Assembly (NCBI GenBank): GCA_052085365.1 | Contig: JBQDFP010000007.1 | Location: 1 to 64,000, forward strand | Length of the DNA: 64,000 nucleotides | Reading direction: 5' to 3' | Origin: Canibacter sp052085365 | GTDB lineage: Bacteria > Actinomycetota > Actinomycetes > Actinomycetales > Microbacteriaceae | Part shown: piece after piece, positions 9,028-17,040 of the stretch | Position numbering within the stretch: position 1 is the first letter of the stretch | Layout: every line of letters starts with the position of its first letter | Translations under genes and position numbers: made by a program | Notes under the pieces: generated by a model | Databases searched by the model: none | What the model was told of the DNA's origin: nothing | What the model saw: the letters and a program-made list of their open reading frames with translations, nothing else

Positions 9028-10283
9028 GAATTTCCTTCATGATTCTGGTGCTGAGTCATATGTTGCTGGGAATGACCCACCACTTCACCCTGGTCAATCG
9101 TTGCAACATTCCATTGCACAGTATGGGGAATATCTTCGGGGACAGCTGCGGTCACCAATATTTGTTCATAGTTCCCGACCGCATCCATCAGCTGATGGCG
9201 CCGGCGTTGATCAAGCTCCGCAAAGACATCATCGAGAATCACAACGGGATCCCCCGTAAACGACTCATGCCGCAGGAGGCCTGCAAACGCGAGGCGGAGT
9301 GACAGCACAAATGACCAAATTTCACCGTGGCTTGCATACCCTTTTACGGGCAAATCGTTCAGTTCAAGATGAAGTTCATCACGATGCGGTCCAATAAGGG
9401 TCACTCCCCTATCAAGTTCTGCGTCTTCAACTGAGGTCAATGCGTGATGAAACTGTTGCAACAATGTTTCACGTGAAACATTGGCGTGAAGCTGGTGTGA
9501 TTCAGCAGCGGCAGCTGGAGATGTTTCACGTGAAACATCCGTCAACTCACGAGCGTGAATTGGATCTACTGGAACATCTCTCCCGCCAAGAATGGTCTCC
9601 TCTAGGTGGAGGTTCGGCCGATGATCGTTCTCAACCAGATGTTGATATGCCTGACCGACCCGAGGAATCAGTAGAGAAATAAGTGATCGACGTTCCGCAA
9701 TAATTCTTGAGCCAAATCCGGCAAGTTGATCATTCCACAATGGCAGGGTCGCCTGAATCGAAGATTTGGAGGCCCCCTGCCTCACAGACTTCAAAAGTGA
9801 ATTTCGCTGCTTCAGTACTCGCTCAAAATCACGGTAGACGCCTTCCATAGCGGGATTACGCGTCACAATCGCCTCGTCAAGAAAATCACGACGGTTCGAA
9901 GGCTCACCTCGTGCAATCATGAGGTCTTCGGGGGCAAATACGACACAAGTAAACCACTGCATGAGCTCGCGTGGCTTTGCCGAGTTCCCATTAATTTGCG
10001 CGCGCTTTGGTTTTCCGCGCTGAAATTCAAGTTCAAGGGTCACTTCCCTATCGCGGACAGCAACTTTCATACGAATCACTGCCGAATCACTACCCGCGCG
10101 AATCAGCGGCTGGTCATTGGACACACGGTGCGATGATAATGAGTCAAAATAGGACACCGCTTCAACCAGATTGGTCTTGCCCTGGCCATTACGGCCGACA
10201 AGGAGCTGTGGTCCAACCCCCAAAGGAAGTTCTGCTGTCGCGTAGTTTCTAAAGTTCGCGAGTGAGAGATGTTCAACCCGCAT
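9024..10283 (-). CDS. recF: DNA replication and repair protein RecF
   Basis: RecF is an SMC-like ATPase that helps load RecA at gapped DNA. The 419-residue protein has Walker A VGRNGQGKTN at about residues 29-38, the LSLANFRNY start, a Walker B VILDDVFAELD and the ABC-type signature region SHGEIWSFVLSLRLA. An insertion at about residues 245-285 (from TDVSRETS to ANVSRETLL) is encoded by two perfect parS sites 57 bases apart, so this stretch probably varies with centromere function rather than RecF function. It is seven bases after dnaN and overlaps the next gene. Confidence 0.95.
   Translation of the reverse strand: MRVEHLSLANFRNYATAELPLGVGPQLLVGRNGQGKTNLVEAVSYFDSLSSHRVSNDQPLIRAGSDSAVIRMKVAVRDREVTLELEFQRGKPKRAQINGNSAKPRELMQWFTCVVFAPEDLMIARGEPSNRRDFLDEAIVTRNPAMEGVYRDFERVLKQRNSLLKSVRQGASKSSIQATLPLWNDQLAGFGSRIIAERRSLISLLIPRVGQAYQHLVENDHRPNLHLEETILGGRDVPVDPIHARELTDVSRETSPAAAAESHQLHANVSRETLLQQFHHALTSVEDAELDRGVTLIGPHRDELHLELNDLPVKGYASHGEIWSFVLSLRLAFAGLLRHESFTGDPVVILDDVFAELDQRRRHQLMDAVGNYEQILVTAAVPEDIPHTVQWNVATIDQGEVVGHSQQHMTQHQNHEGNS
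9465..9480. other. parS: parS site inside recF (perfect consensus)
   Basis: The 16-bp TGTTTCACGTGAAACA lies inside recF and is read on the minus strand as N-V-S-R-E-T. It is the first of two perfect sites 57 bases apart. Confidence 0.93.
9522..9537. other. parS: parS site inside recF (perfect consensus)
   Basis: A second perfect 16-bp parS in recF, read as D-V-S-R-E-T. Together with 9465 it makes a paired site in a variable loop of RecF. Confidence 0.93.
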
Positions 10284-10290
10284 CTTCTTG

Positions 10291-11433
10291 CTACCTCAAC
10301 AAAAGGTTCGGCTGCAGGAGGTAACGGAAGCTTCCCTCGTCTTCTTGGTCTTTACTGCGCTGACCGGTAATAAGCACTGGTCCCGGCTTATTCGGCGCAT
10401 CACTGTGCGTGAACGAAATTCTCGTGAATTCGCTATTTGCACCGCGAAGACCATCAATGAGGAACTGAGGTTTCAGTGAAATCACGATATCGTCACCCGC
10501 GAGGTGTGCGTCAACGACTTCTTGTGCCTGGGCAGATTCGCTGCCCGCAGCCTCGAGACTGACTTGCCCTTCGGAAAAGCTGAACCGGAGAGCAGCGTCA
10601 CGATCGACGACCAGAGCCACACGACCAACGGCTTCAACGAGCTCTTGGGTATTCACTACGGCGTAATGTTCAACCGAATCAGGGAAAAGGCGACCGACCG
10701 GTGGGTAGTTTCCCTTGATCAACTGCGACGTCACTGTTTTACCATCAGCGATGAAGCCGATGAGTTCGCGGTCAGAGCTGTCGCTCATCGCGATTTTCAC
10801 GGTTCCGGAGGTGCCAAACATTTTGCCAACTTCAGAAACGAACTTCGCCGGCACCAGTGCGGTGAGATCATCACCCGGAGCCGAGTTCTCCCAATCGATG
10901 CCCCGAATAGCGACCCGATATCGATCTGTGGCCGTGAGCGTGAGCGAATTATCACTCACCGCAAACTGGACGCTCGTAATAACCGGGGTGACATCTTCCC
11001 GTGAGGCTGCAAGTGAAACCTGAGCTACGGCTGCTGAGAACACGTCCGCAGGAACTTCACCAGAAACCGCATCGATCTGTGGCACCTGAGGGTACTCTTC
11101 GACAGGCATCGCTGGCAGACGGAATGAGGCGGAACCACACCGAACTTCGACCCGGCCCTCCTCAAGAGAAACTTCCACATCGGCGTGTGGCATCCGCTGA
11201 GCAATCTCACCTAACAGGCGACCTGGCACAAGTGCCCGGCCAGCGGTTTCGACATCAGCTGTGATTGATGTGCGGGCTGACACCTCAAAGTTAAAAATTG
11301 AAAGGGTCAGTTCGCCGTCTGCTGCCTCCAGTAACACACCACCCAAAACCGGTTGCGGGTTTCGAGATGGGAGCATCTTCACCGTAAATGAGACTGCCTC
11401 TTGAAAGACATCGCGGTTCACAGTGAAACGCAT
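10291..11433 (-). CDS. dnaN: DNA polymerase III sliding clamp, beta subunit
   Basis: DnaN forms the ring-shaped dimer that tethers DNA polymerase III to DNA. Starting at MRFTVNRDVFQEAV, the 380-residue product shows the three-domain clamp pattern: SRNPQPVLGGVLLEA, LPAMPVEEYPQ, TDRYRVAI and the C-terminal YLLQPNLLLR, in place of the more usual M-P-M/V ending. The start ATG at 11433 has AAGGAG about eight bases upstream; the longer frame to 11469 is not needed. It lies between oriC and recF and is the first gene of a dnaN-recF-DUF721 run. Confidence 0.96.
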   Translation of the reverse strand: MRFTVNRDVFQEAVSFTVKMLPSRNPQPVLGGVLLEAADGELTLSIFNFEVSARTSITADVETAGRALVPGRLLGEIAQRMPHADVEVSLEEGRVEVRCGSASFRLPAMPVEEYPQVPQIDAVSGEVPADVFSAAVAQVSLAASREDVTPVITSVQFAVSDNSLTLTATDRYRVAIRGIDWENSAPGDDLTALVPAKFVSEVGKMFGTSGTVKIAMSDSSDRELIGFIADGKTVTSQLIKGNYPPVGRLFPDSVEHYAVVNTQELVEAVGRVALVVDRDAALRFSFSEGQVSLEAAGSESAQAQEVVDAHLAGDDIVISLKPQFLIDGLRGANSEFTRISFTHSDAPNKPGPVLITGQRSKDQEDEGSFRYLLQPNLLLR

Positions 11434-11893
11434 GGCCACTCCTTGGAGGTCGACGAAAAATGGGTGCACAGAGAACCCGTGCCTTCACATCTTTGCACAT
11501 TCTTCTGAAGGGTGACATCTCAGATTTCTCGTTCTGTGATTTTAAATGCTGAATGTGCGCTTATTGAACGGCTGAAATGAAGCGTCCAACAAAATGACGT
11601 TGGCGGTCCCCAAAACTTCAAAAGTGATTGGAAGCCCTCATTAATCCTAAATATGTATCTGTAGTATTCATAACACCTGTGGAATCTGTGGATAACTAAC
11701 AGTTGCCCACAGGTTTGTAAGAAACTACATCGTTGTTACTTGTGTAACTCACGTGGAAAGTCTGCGGATAAGCGGAATTACGCGGATGTTATTCGGGACA
11801 CAGTTTCCACAGGGCTGTGGATATTATCCACAGCTAGTCACACGATTATTCGAGTTATCCACAGGAGCGTGTCGAAAGCGCGTGTTATCGCGG
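11434..11893. other. oriC: oriC: dnaA-dnaN intergenic region with DnaA boxes
   Basis: This 460-bp gap between dnaN and dnaA is the usual site of actinobacterial oriC. Perfect DnaA boxes (TTATCCACA or its complement) lie at 11687-11695, 11824-11832 and 11855-11863. Near-matches lie at 11703-11711, 11763-11771 (TGCGGATAA), 11803-11811 and 11816-11824; the last overlaps the perfect box by one base to make a back-to-back pair. The side near dnaN (11520-11690) is AT-rich and could be the unwinding element. Gene strand changes around this point, which agrees with bidirectional replication from here. A dnaN promoter should also lie in it but I cannot assign one with confidence. Confidence 0.88.
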
Positions 11894-13612
11894 TTATTTG
11901 CCCTGTTTGATGTGCGAAGTAAGTTCCTGAACCTGGTTGTAGGTGGAACGATCTTCAGCAATCAAATTTGCAATCTTCTTGTGTGCGTACATGACGGTGG
12001 TGTGATCACGTCCACCAAAGAGCTGGCCGATCTTGGGCAGTGACAGCGGAGTAAGTTCGCGGCATAGGTACATCGCGATCTGTCGAGCCAGAGCGATCTG
12101 CTGGGAACGGCCCGGCCCGTGCAGGTCGTCAATTGAAATGCCAAAGTACTCAGACGTTTCAGAAATAATGTCGCCAGGCTGAACTTCGTTATCACCATTG
12201 AGAGAAATGAGATCCTTGAGCACTGTATGGACGAGGTTCATGTCAATCGGCTGTTTATTGAGATTTGCGAACGCGGTGACACGAATCAGCGTCCCCTCGA
12301 GCTCACGAATATTAGAAGTGAATTTTGTGGCGATGAATTCGAGAATCTCGTCATCGACGGTGAGGCCTTCGCGCTGTGCTTTCTTTCGTAGGATTGCTAT
12401 ACGTGTTTCGAGGTCAGGCGCTTGAATATCGGTCAGGAGGCCCCACTCGAAGCGTGAGAGCATGCGATCTTCAAAGCCACGAAGCTGTTTTGGTTGCACA
12501 TCACTCGTGATAACCACCTGCTTGTTGTGATCATGGAGTGTGTTGAATGTGTGGAAGAAAGCTTCTTGAGTCTCTGCTTTGCCCTCGAGAAACTGAATAT
12601 CGTCGACAAGTAGTAGATCAACGCTGCGGTATCTGGAGTGGAACTGAGCACCCTGGTTGTTGGCAATGGAGTTAATGAAGTCGTTAGTGAAATCCTCTGA
12701 GCTGACATATCGAACCTGAATATCCGGAAACAATTCCAAGGCATACAGGCCGATCGCGTGCAGTAGGTGAGTCTTCCCCAGACCGGAATCACCATAGATA
12801 AACAACGGGTTGTAGGCACGAGCCGGCGCTTCGGCGACTGCGACCGCTGCTGCGTGGGCGAAACGGTTTGATTGACCAATTACAAATGTGTCAAACCCAT
12901 ATTTCGTGTTGAGACGGGGTTCAATACCAAATTTTTCGCCAGCATGACGTGCAGTAGCACGGATGGGTCGTTCGGGGCGCCGGTCGCTTGTTTGCTCCCG
13001 ATAGTCGTTACTTCGCCTTTCATGATTCCAATCCTCACGGCGATCGCGCCGCTGACTTGGTTCCTGACCGAAATTATCGCGATCTGTTTCACGTGGAACA
13101 GCGCGAAGGTGGCGGGGATTGCGAGCACGCTCATACCCATCGTCCTCGGAAAATGGATCATATGCAGATTCGGAGGTCATCCGCTCGCCATCGCTATCCC
13201 AGTCGGAACTTTCGGTGCCCTGCACCGAGGGCAGCTGCGTCTCTGAATGCTCATAGCGGTCTTGAGCGTTGACATCCTGGTCTTCACGAAACTGTTGCTC
13301 ATCACGGGAGTCACGATCGTTGTCATCATGCGAAATTTCGTTTGCGACTTCAGGGTCAACGAGCACAACGAAACTTTCAATTTGGTGCGCCTCAGGGATC
13401 TGCGCAAAAGCACGCATGATCGCAGGGCGGAGACGAGACTCAAGCAGCTGCATCGTGAGCTCATGTGCGACCGCCAGGTACATCGTGTGCGCCGCCACGC
13501 CTCGCGGCACTGCAAGGCCAAGCTGTCCAGCGGCGGCGGGTCCCACTTCGGGATCCTTGAGAACGATCTGGGCAGTTCGAGCCCAAATCTCGCGTTCAGT
13601 AGAAGTACTCAT
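11894..13612 (-). CDS. dnaA: chromosomal replication initiator protein DnaA
   Basis: DnaA binds DnaA boxes and opens oriC. Starting at MSTSTEREIW the product is 572 residues. Domain I covers about residues 1-90; a long hydrophilic linker rich in Asp, Glu, Arg and Ser follows (about 90-220); the AAA+ domain has Walker A GDSGLGKTHLL and Walker B LLVDDIQFLEGK; the DNA-binding domain IV carries GGRDHTTVMYAHKKI, the DnaA signature. The linker contains VPRET, encoded by a one-mismatch parS at 13085. The start at 13612 was chosen over an ATG at 13786, whose leader is not conserved and contains a DnaA box. Confidence 0.97.
   Translation of the reverse strand: MSTSTEREIWARTAQIVLKDPEVGPAAAGQLGLAVPRGVAAHTMYLAVAHELTMQLLESRLRPAIMRAFAQIPEAHQIESFVVLVDPEVANEISHDDNDRDSRDEQQFREDQDVNAQDRYEHSETQLPSVQGTESSDWDSDGERMTSESAYDPFSEDDGYERARNPRHLRAVPRETDRDNFGQEPSQRRDRREDWNHERRSNDYREQTSDRRPERPIRATARHAGEKFGIEPRLNTKYGFDTFVIGQSNRFAHAAAVAVAEAPARAYNPLFIYGDSGLGKTHLLHAIGLYALELFPDIQVRYVSSEDFTNDFINSIANNQGAQFHSRYRSVDLLLVDDIQFLEGKAETQEAFFHTFNTLHDHNKQVVITSDVQPKQLRGFEDRMLSRFEWGLLTDIQAPDLETRIAILRKKAQREGLTVDDEILEFIATKFTSNIRELEGTLIRVTAFANLNKQPIDMNLVHTVLKDLISLNGDNEVQPGDIISETSEYFGISIDDLHGPGRSQQIALARQIAMYLCRELTPLSLPKIGQLFGGRDHTTVMYAHKKIANLIAEDRSTYNQVQELTSHIKQGK
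13085..13100. other. parS: parS site inside dnaA (one mismatch)
   Basis: TGTTTCACGTGGAACA differs from consensus at one base. It is read in dnaA as V-P-R-E-T within the non-conserved linker. Confidence 0.75.
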
Positions 13613-13726
13613 ATAGGTTTCGTGACGTTCGGGGGGTCGTATAGGACGGGCGGGAAGGCTGTGGAAAAAGGTCAGGTGAGGACAGAAATTCCGTGTTATG
13701 ACGGAGAATTCGGCGAATTCCACAGG

Positions 13727-13735
13727 TGTGGATAA
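13727..13735. promoter_or_regulatory. DnaA box in dnaA upstream region
   Basis: TGTGGATAA, a perfect DnaA box, lies 115 bases upstream of the chosen dnaA start. It suggests DnaA autoregulation, as known for other bacteria, or an outlying part of oriC. Confidence 0.75.
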
Positions 13736-13835
13736 CTTCAATGAGCCTACCCACTGATTGAGGATTCGTCTAATGTAAAATTGCACTGTGGAAAACCCAC
13801 AAATGCTACTGAGGCTGCTCTGCCGGCCTCAGAAA

Positions 13836-13862
13836 ACGCTCGAGTCTAAGTGACTCGAGCGT
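13836..13862. other. perfect 11-bp inverted repeat between dnaA and rpmH
   Basis: ACGCTCGAGTC and GACTCGAGCGT flank a five-base loop. There is no T-run on either side and the flanking genes are divergent, so a terminator would have no upstream gene to end. An operator or a structural element of the origin region is more likely. Confidence 0.55.
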
Positions 13863-13901
13863 AAATATAGGCTGCAGGCTCGCGTGTGTCGGCGAATTGA
13901 A

Positions 13902-13930
13902 TTGGCAAAACCATCAAAAGCAGGTAAACT
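13902..13930 (+). promoter_or_regulatory. candidate rpmH promoter
   Basis: TTGGCA (13902-13907), 17 bases, then TAAACT (13925-13930): a near-ideal sigma-70 type promoter about 100 bases upstream of rpmH. It would drive rpmH-rnpA and probably the genes after them. Confidence 0.65.
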
Positions 13931-14030
13931 TTAACTTTTGTATGGGTGGCACTGTGCCTTGCTACCCCCTAAGTCTTTTTCGAATGCCTGACATTCGGGG
14001 AAATTTCTCGTTGACATACACGGAGTAATT

Positions 14031-14168
14031 ATGAGCAAGCGTACGTTCCAGCCCAGTAACCGCCGCCGCGCGAAAAAGCACGGCTTCCGTCTGCGCATGC
14101 GCACCCGTGCCGGTCGTGCGATCCTTTCAGCACGCCGCGCAAAGCGTCGCAGCAGGCTCAGCGCGTAA
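14031..14168 (+). CDS. rpmH: 50S ribosomal protein L34
   Basis: This 45-residue very basic protein starts MSKRTFQPSNRRRAKKHGF, the L34 hallmark, and continues RLRMRTRAGRAILSARRAK. L34 is a small protein of the large ribosomal subunit. The ATG follows a CGGAG ribosome site. It is the first gene of the rightward cluster rpmH-rnpA-yidD-yidC-jag-rsmG-parA-parB. Confidence 0.97.
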   Translation: MSKRTFQPSNRRRAKKHGFRLRMRTRAGRAILSARRAKRRSRLSA

Positions 14169-14193
14169 GCTTTTCGCATCACGCGAGCTTGTT

Positions 14194-14532
14194 GTGGCTA
14201 AGCCCCATCGCATCACCGCGGGGTCTGACTACCGCAACACGGTTCGCCGCGGACGCCGCGTGGGAGGTGGGATCACCATCGCCTACGCGGTTTTTGTGTC
14301 TCCAGAAACTCCTGCACGCTTTGGCTACATTATTTCCAAGGCCGTGGGCAACGCGGTAGTGCGCAATAGAACACGGCGGCGTATGAAAGCCATCAGTGAT
14401 GAGCTCGTTCGCGAAGGTTTTACCGGCGCAGATGTCGTCTTCCGAGCGCTTCCTGCCGCAAAAGACGCCAAGTTTTCAGAGCTCAACGAGGAAATGTGTC
14501 GGCAGCTGACGAAATTGAACCGAGCTGGGTGA
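14194..14532 (+). CDS. rnpA: ribonuclease P protein component
   Basis: RnpA is the protein subunit of RNase P, which matures tRNA 5' ends. The RNA-binding signature RNRTRRRMKA is present at about residues 63-72, with YRNTVRRGRR at 18-27 and FGYIISKAVGNAVV. I chose the GTG at 14194 (VAKPHRITAGSDYRN), giving 112 residues, the usual length; an in-frame ATG at 14107 overlaps rpmH by 62 bases and would add unrelated sequence. It lies 25 bases after rpmH. Confidence 0.94.
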   Translation: MAKPHRITAGSDYRNTVRRGRRVGGGITIAYAVFVSPETPARFGYIISKAVGNAVVRNRTRRRMKAISDELVREGFTGADVVFRALPAAKDAKFSELNEEMCRQLTKLNRAG

Positions 14533-14542
14533 TCCGCCCACC

Positions 14543-14848
14543 ATGTTTCTGGTTGACACCGTCCTGCTGATACCGCGAAATGTAGCGATTGCGGTCTTAA
14601 AGATATATCGCAAATTAATATCGCCACTTTATGGTGATGTATGTAAGTACTATCCCAGTTGTTCAAGGTACTCTGTAGAGGCATATCAGCAGCGAAGTTT
14701 CTTCGTAGCAACGGTGTTGACCGCGTGGCGCCTTCTCAGGTGTAATCCGTGGAGTTCAGGTGGGATTGACGATGTGCCGCCTGCACGTCACCAAAGAACG
14801 TTAGTAACCCGACGCGGCTTCGTCCGAGCCGCAGACCGAAAGGCATAA
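14543..14848 (+). CDS. yidD: YidD membrane protein insertion efficiency factor
   Basis: YidD is a small peripheral membrane protein that helps YidC-dependent insertion. The 101-residue product has the diagnostic three-cysteine motif in CKYYPSCSRYSVEA at about residues 34-47 and the C-terminal RLLRCNPWSSGGIDDVP. It starts 10 bases after rnpA stops, in the standard rpmH-rnpA-yidD-yidC order. No oddity is seen. Confidence 0.95.
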   Translation: MFLVDTVLLIPRNVAIAVLKIYRKLISPLYGDVCKYYPSCSRYSVEAYQQRSFFVATVLTAWRLLRCNPWSSGGIDDVPPARHQRTLVTRRGFVRAADRKA

Positions 14849-14854
14849 CGCCAG

Positions 14855-15817
14855 ATGTATCAATTTTTTGAGACCATCCTGTGGCCACTGCGGTGGCTTG
14901 TCGAGGCCGTGCTCATGCTGTGGCACCAACTTCTCGTCTGGCTGGGAATGGATCCCGCGGGTGGTCTGACTTGGGTGTTGGCAATTCTCGGGCTCGTGGT
15001 TATCGTGAGAACGCTGCTTATCCCGGTGACGGTGAAGCAGATTAAATCTCAGCGCCGCATGATGGATCTCGCACCTGAGATGAAAAAGGTGCAAGCAAAA
15101 TACAAAGGCAAGAGCGACCAGTTTTCGCGCGAGGCGATGAGTCGCGAGACCATGGCCCTCTATAAGAAGCACGGAACAAACCCGTTCGCGTCGTGTTTGC
15201 CGATGCTCGTGCAGATGCCGATCTTCTTCTCTCTCTTTTACGTGTTGCGCCACGCTGCGGAAAACACCGTTGGTATCGGTGCGATGGACCGGGACCTCAC
15301 CAATAGCTTCAACGCAGCGACTTTCTTCGGTGCCCCGCTCAAGATGAACTTCAGTCAGGGTTGGTCTTCAGGCAACACCGTTGTTGTCATTATGCTCGGC
15401 ATCATCATGGTAGCGATGGTTGCGTCACAGTTCTTCACACAGCTGCAGATCGTGTCGAAGAACGTTTCAGACGAAACTAAAAACTCTCCGATGTACCGTC
15501 AGCAGCGCATTCTGCTGTACATCATCCCCTTCGCATTCCTGTTCTCGGGTTTTGTTTTCCCGCTCGCACTGAACATTTACTGGTTCTCATCAAACCTGTG
15601 GACAATGGCACAGCAGGCCATTGTGATTAACCAAATGCCGAACCCTGGAAGTGAGGCTTGGCGGAAGCGCCAAGAGAAGCTGCGTGCCAAAGGTAAGATG
15701 ACCGATGACGAAAAGCGCGCAATCGAAAAGGGCGAAGCTGAGCCTGAAAAACCACAGGGGCAACGCCAACAGCCGATGAGTGCGAAGCGTGCCAAGAAGC
15801 AGGGAGGCAAAAAATGA
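14855..15817 (+). CDS. yidC: membrane protein insertase YidC/Oxa1
   Basis: YidC inserts and folds membrane proteins, alone or with SecYEG. The 320-residue form lacks the large periplasmic domain of Gram-negative YidC, as is usual in Gram-positives. Membrane segments lie at about residues 10-30, 40-60, 110-130, 175-200 and 220-250; the conserved positively charged groove segment contains RTLLIPVTVKQ. The C-terminus after residue 265 is long, charged and basic (ending KRAKKQGGKK), suited to ribosome contact. It overlaps jag by four bases. Confidence 0.95.
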   Translation: MYQFFETILWPLRWLVEAVLMLWHQLLVWLGMDPAGGLTWVLAILGLVVIVRTLLIPVTVKQIKSQRRMMDLAPEMKKVQAKYKGKSDQFSREAMSRETMALYKKHGTNPFASCLPMLVQMPIFFSLFYVLRHAAENTVGIGAMDRDLTNSFNAATFFGAPLKMNFSQGWSSGNTVVVIMLGIIMVAMVASQFFTQLQIVSKNVSDETKNSPMYRQQRILLYIIPFAFLFSGFVFPLALNIYWFSSNLWTMAQQAIVINQMPNPGSEAWRKRQEKLRAKGKMTDDEKRAIEKGEAEPEKPQGQRQQPMSAKRAKKQGGKK

Positions 15818-16311
15818 CTGAGAATGTTGCCGAAGATAATGTAACCGCGCTCGAACACGAGGGCGATCTCGCAGCTGACTATCTCGAAGGTCTGCTTGAT
15901 ATTGCCGATCTCGATGGTGATCTTGACCTTGATGTGCGTGGTGGTCGCGCAACGGTTTCGGTCGATGGTGGCGGAAGCGACATTGAGCGTTTGAGCACCC
16001 CTGAGATCGTGCAGGCACTACAAGACCTCACTCGACTCGCGGTACAGACCGAAAGTGGCGAATTCTCACGCCTCATTCTTGATATTGGTGGATCACGTGA
16101 GGCACGCACTCAAAGTCTCCATCAGGCTGTTGATCACGCGATCGCCGCGCTTGAAGCTGGCAGAGAAGAAGTGAAGCTTGAGGCGATGTCCTCATATGAG
16201 CGCAAAATTGTGCATGATTACGTTGCTGAGCGCGGCTATGTTTCGGAGTCATTTGGCGAAGGAGCAGGTCGACGACTCGTTGTGAGTCGTGCAGAAAACG
16301 CCGGAGATTAA
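15814..16311 (+). CDS. Jag/KhpB family R3H-domain RNA-binding protein
   Basis: This 165-residue protein has a KH-like domain (about residues 20-95) and a C-terminal R3H domain with SSYERKIVHDYVAERGYVSESFGEG, including the R-x3-H motif RKIVH. Jag/KhpB proteins bind RNA and are linked to cell elongation and division; the gene normally follows yidC. It overlaps yidC by four bases and is six bases before rsmG. Confidence 0.93.
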   Translation: MTENVAEDNVTALEHEGDLAADYLEGLLDIADLDGDLDLDVRGGRATVSVDGGGSDIERLSTPEIVQALQDLTRLAVQTESGEFSRLILDIGGSREARTQSLHQAVDHAIAALEAGREEVKLEAMSSYERKIVHDYVAERGYVSESFGEGAGRRLVVSRAENAGD

Positions 16312-16317
16312 CGCGAC

Positions 16318-17040
16318 GTGGCCGCCAGCAACGTTTCACGTGAAACATTCGATGACGGCACTGCAGAAGTGCAGGCCGCAGCTGAGCCAGCTGATCAGGC
16401 AGCAACGCAGGTCGAAGATCGACCTGCGATAGCAGCCGAGCTTGCTGGTGACCGTTTACCATTGCTGCAGGCCTTCGCAGATGCGCTTACGGATCATGGC
16501 GAACTGCTTGGTTTAATTGGCCCACAAGAGCTTCCGCGACTGTGGACTCGTCACCTGGTGAACAGCGCACTTCTTGCACCGCTGCTGATCGAAGGGTCAC
16601 GAGTAGCTGATGTTGGCACCGGCGGCGGATTCCCGGGGCTTGTCCTCGCAATCATTCGTCCTGACGTCGAATTTCGTCTGATCGAGCCGATGGAGCGACG
16701 CTGTGCCTGGTTGCACGAAGTGATTTATGAGCTTGGGCTCACCAATGCCACGGTGTTGCGGGGTCGCGCTGAGGAATACCATGACGCATTCGAAGTGGAT
16801 CAGATCACCGCACGCGCGGTCACTGCATTGCGAAAGCTGATTCCATTGACTGCTCCTCTGTTGCGTGAAGCTGGCGAATTTCTGCTGCTGAAAGGCAGCG
16901 GCGTGGACGCAGAAATTGACGCAGCGCAGAAGGTGATTCGGAAGCACAAGGTTGTTGACGTCAACGTGCAGGTGCTCGGCGAGGGTGTAACTGAACCGAC
17001 CCGAGTATTTCGCGCCCGAGTAGAACGGGTGAAGGCATGA
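16318..17040 (+). CDS. rsmG: 16S rRNA (guanine-N7) methyltransferase RsmG (GidB)
   Basis: RsmG methylates N7 of G527 (E. coli numbering) in 16S rRNA using S-adenosylmethionine; its loss gives low-level streptomycin resistance. The SAM-binding loop VADVGTGGGFPGLVLAI is at about residues 98-114, with LWTRHLVNSALL upstream. The 40-residue N-terminal leader before the conserved part is encoded partly by a parS site (NVSRETF). The GTG start at 16318 follows jag by six bases. It overlaps parA by four bases. Confidence 0.95.
   Translation: MAASNVSRETFDDGTAEVQAAAEPADQAATQVEDRPAIAAELAGDRLPLLQAFADALTDHGELLGLIGPQELPRLWTRHLVNSALLAPLLIEGSRVADVGTGGGFPGLVLAIIRPDVEFRLIEPMERRCAWLHEVIYELGLTNATVLRGRAEEYHDAFEVDQITARAVTALRKLIPLTAPLLREAGEFLLLKGSGVDAEIDAAQKVIRKHKVVDVNVQVLGEGVTEPTRVFRARVERVKA
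16332..16347. other. parS: parS site inside rsmG (one mismatch at the edge)
   Basis: CGTTTCACGTGAAACA matches 15 of 16 consensus bases. It is read in RsmG as N-V-S-R-E-T-F just after the start codon. A parS in the rsmG/gidB start region is common near parAB. Confidence 0.88.

Larger units (their letters stand above)
13613..14030. promoter_or_regulatory. dnaA-rpmH divergent intergenic region
   Basis: This 418-bp region separates divergent dnaA and rpmH. It holds one perfect DnaA box (13727-13735, TGTGGATAA), placed to allow autoregulation of dnaA, an 11-bp perfect inverted repeat (13836-13862) and a well-formed promoter for rpmH (13902-13930). No gene is seen in it. The ribosome site CGGAG precedes the rpmH ATG. 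Confidence 0.7.

Noticed and set aside
11745..11760. ACTCACGTGGAAAGTC as a further parS site
   Set aside because: Too many mismatches to the ParB consensus; lies in oriC but not convincing.
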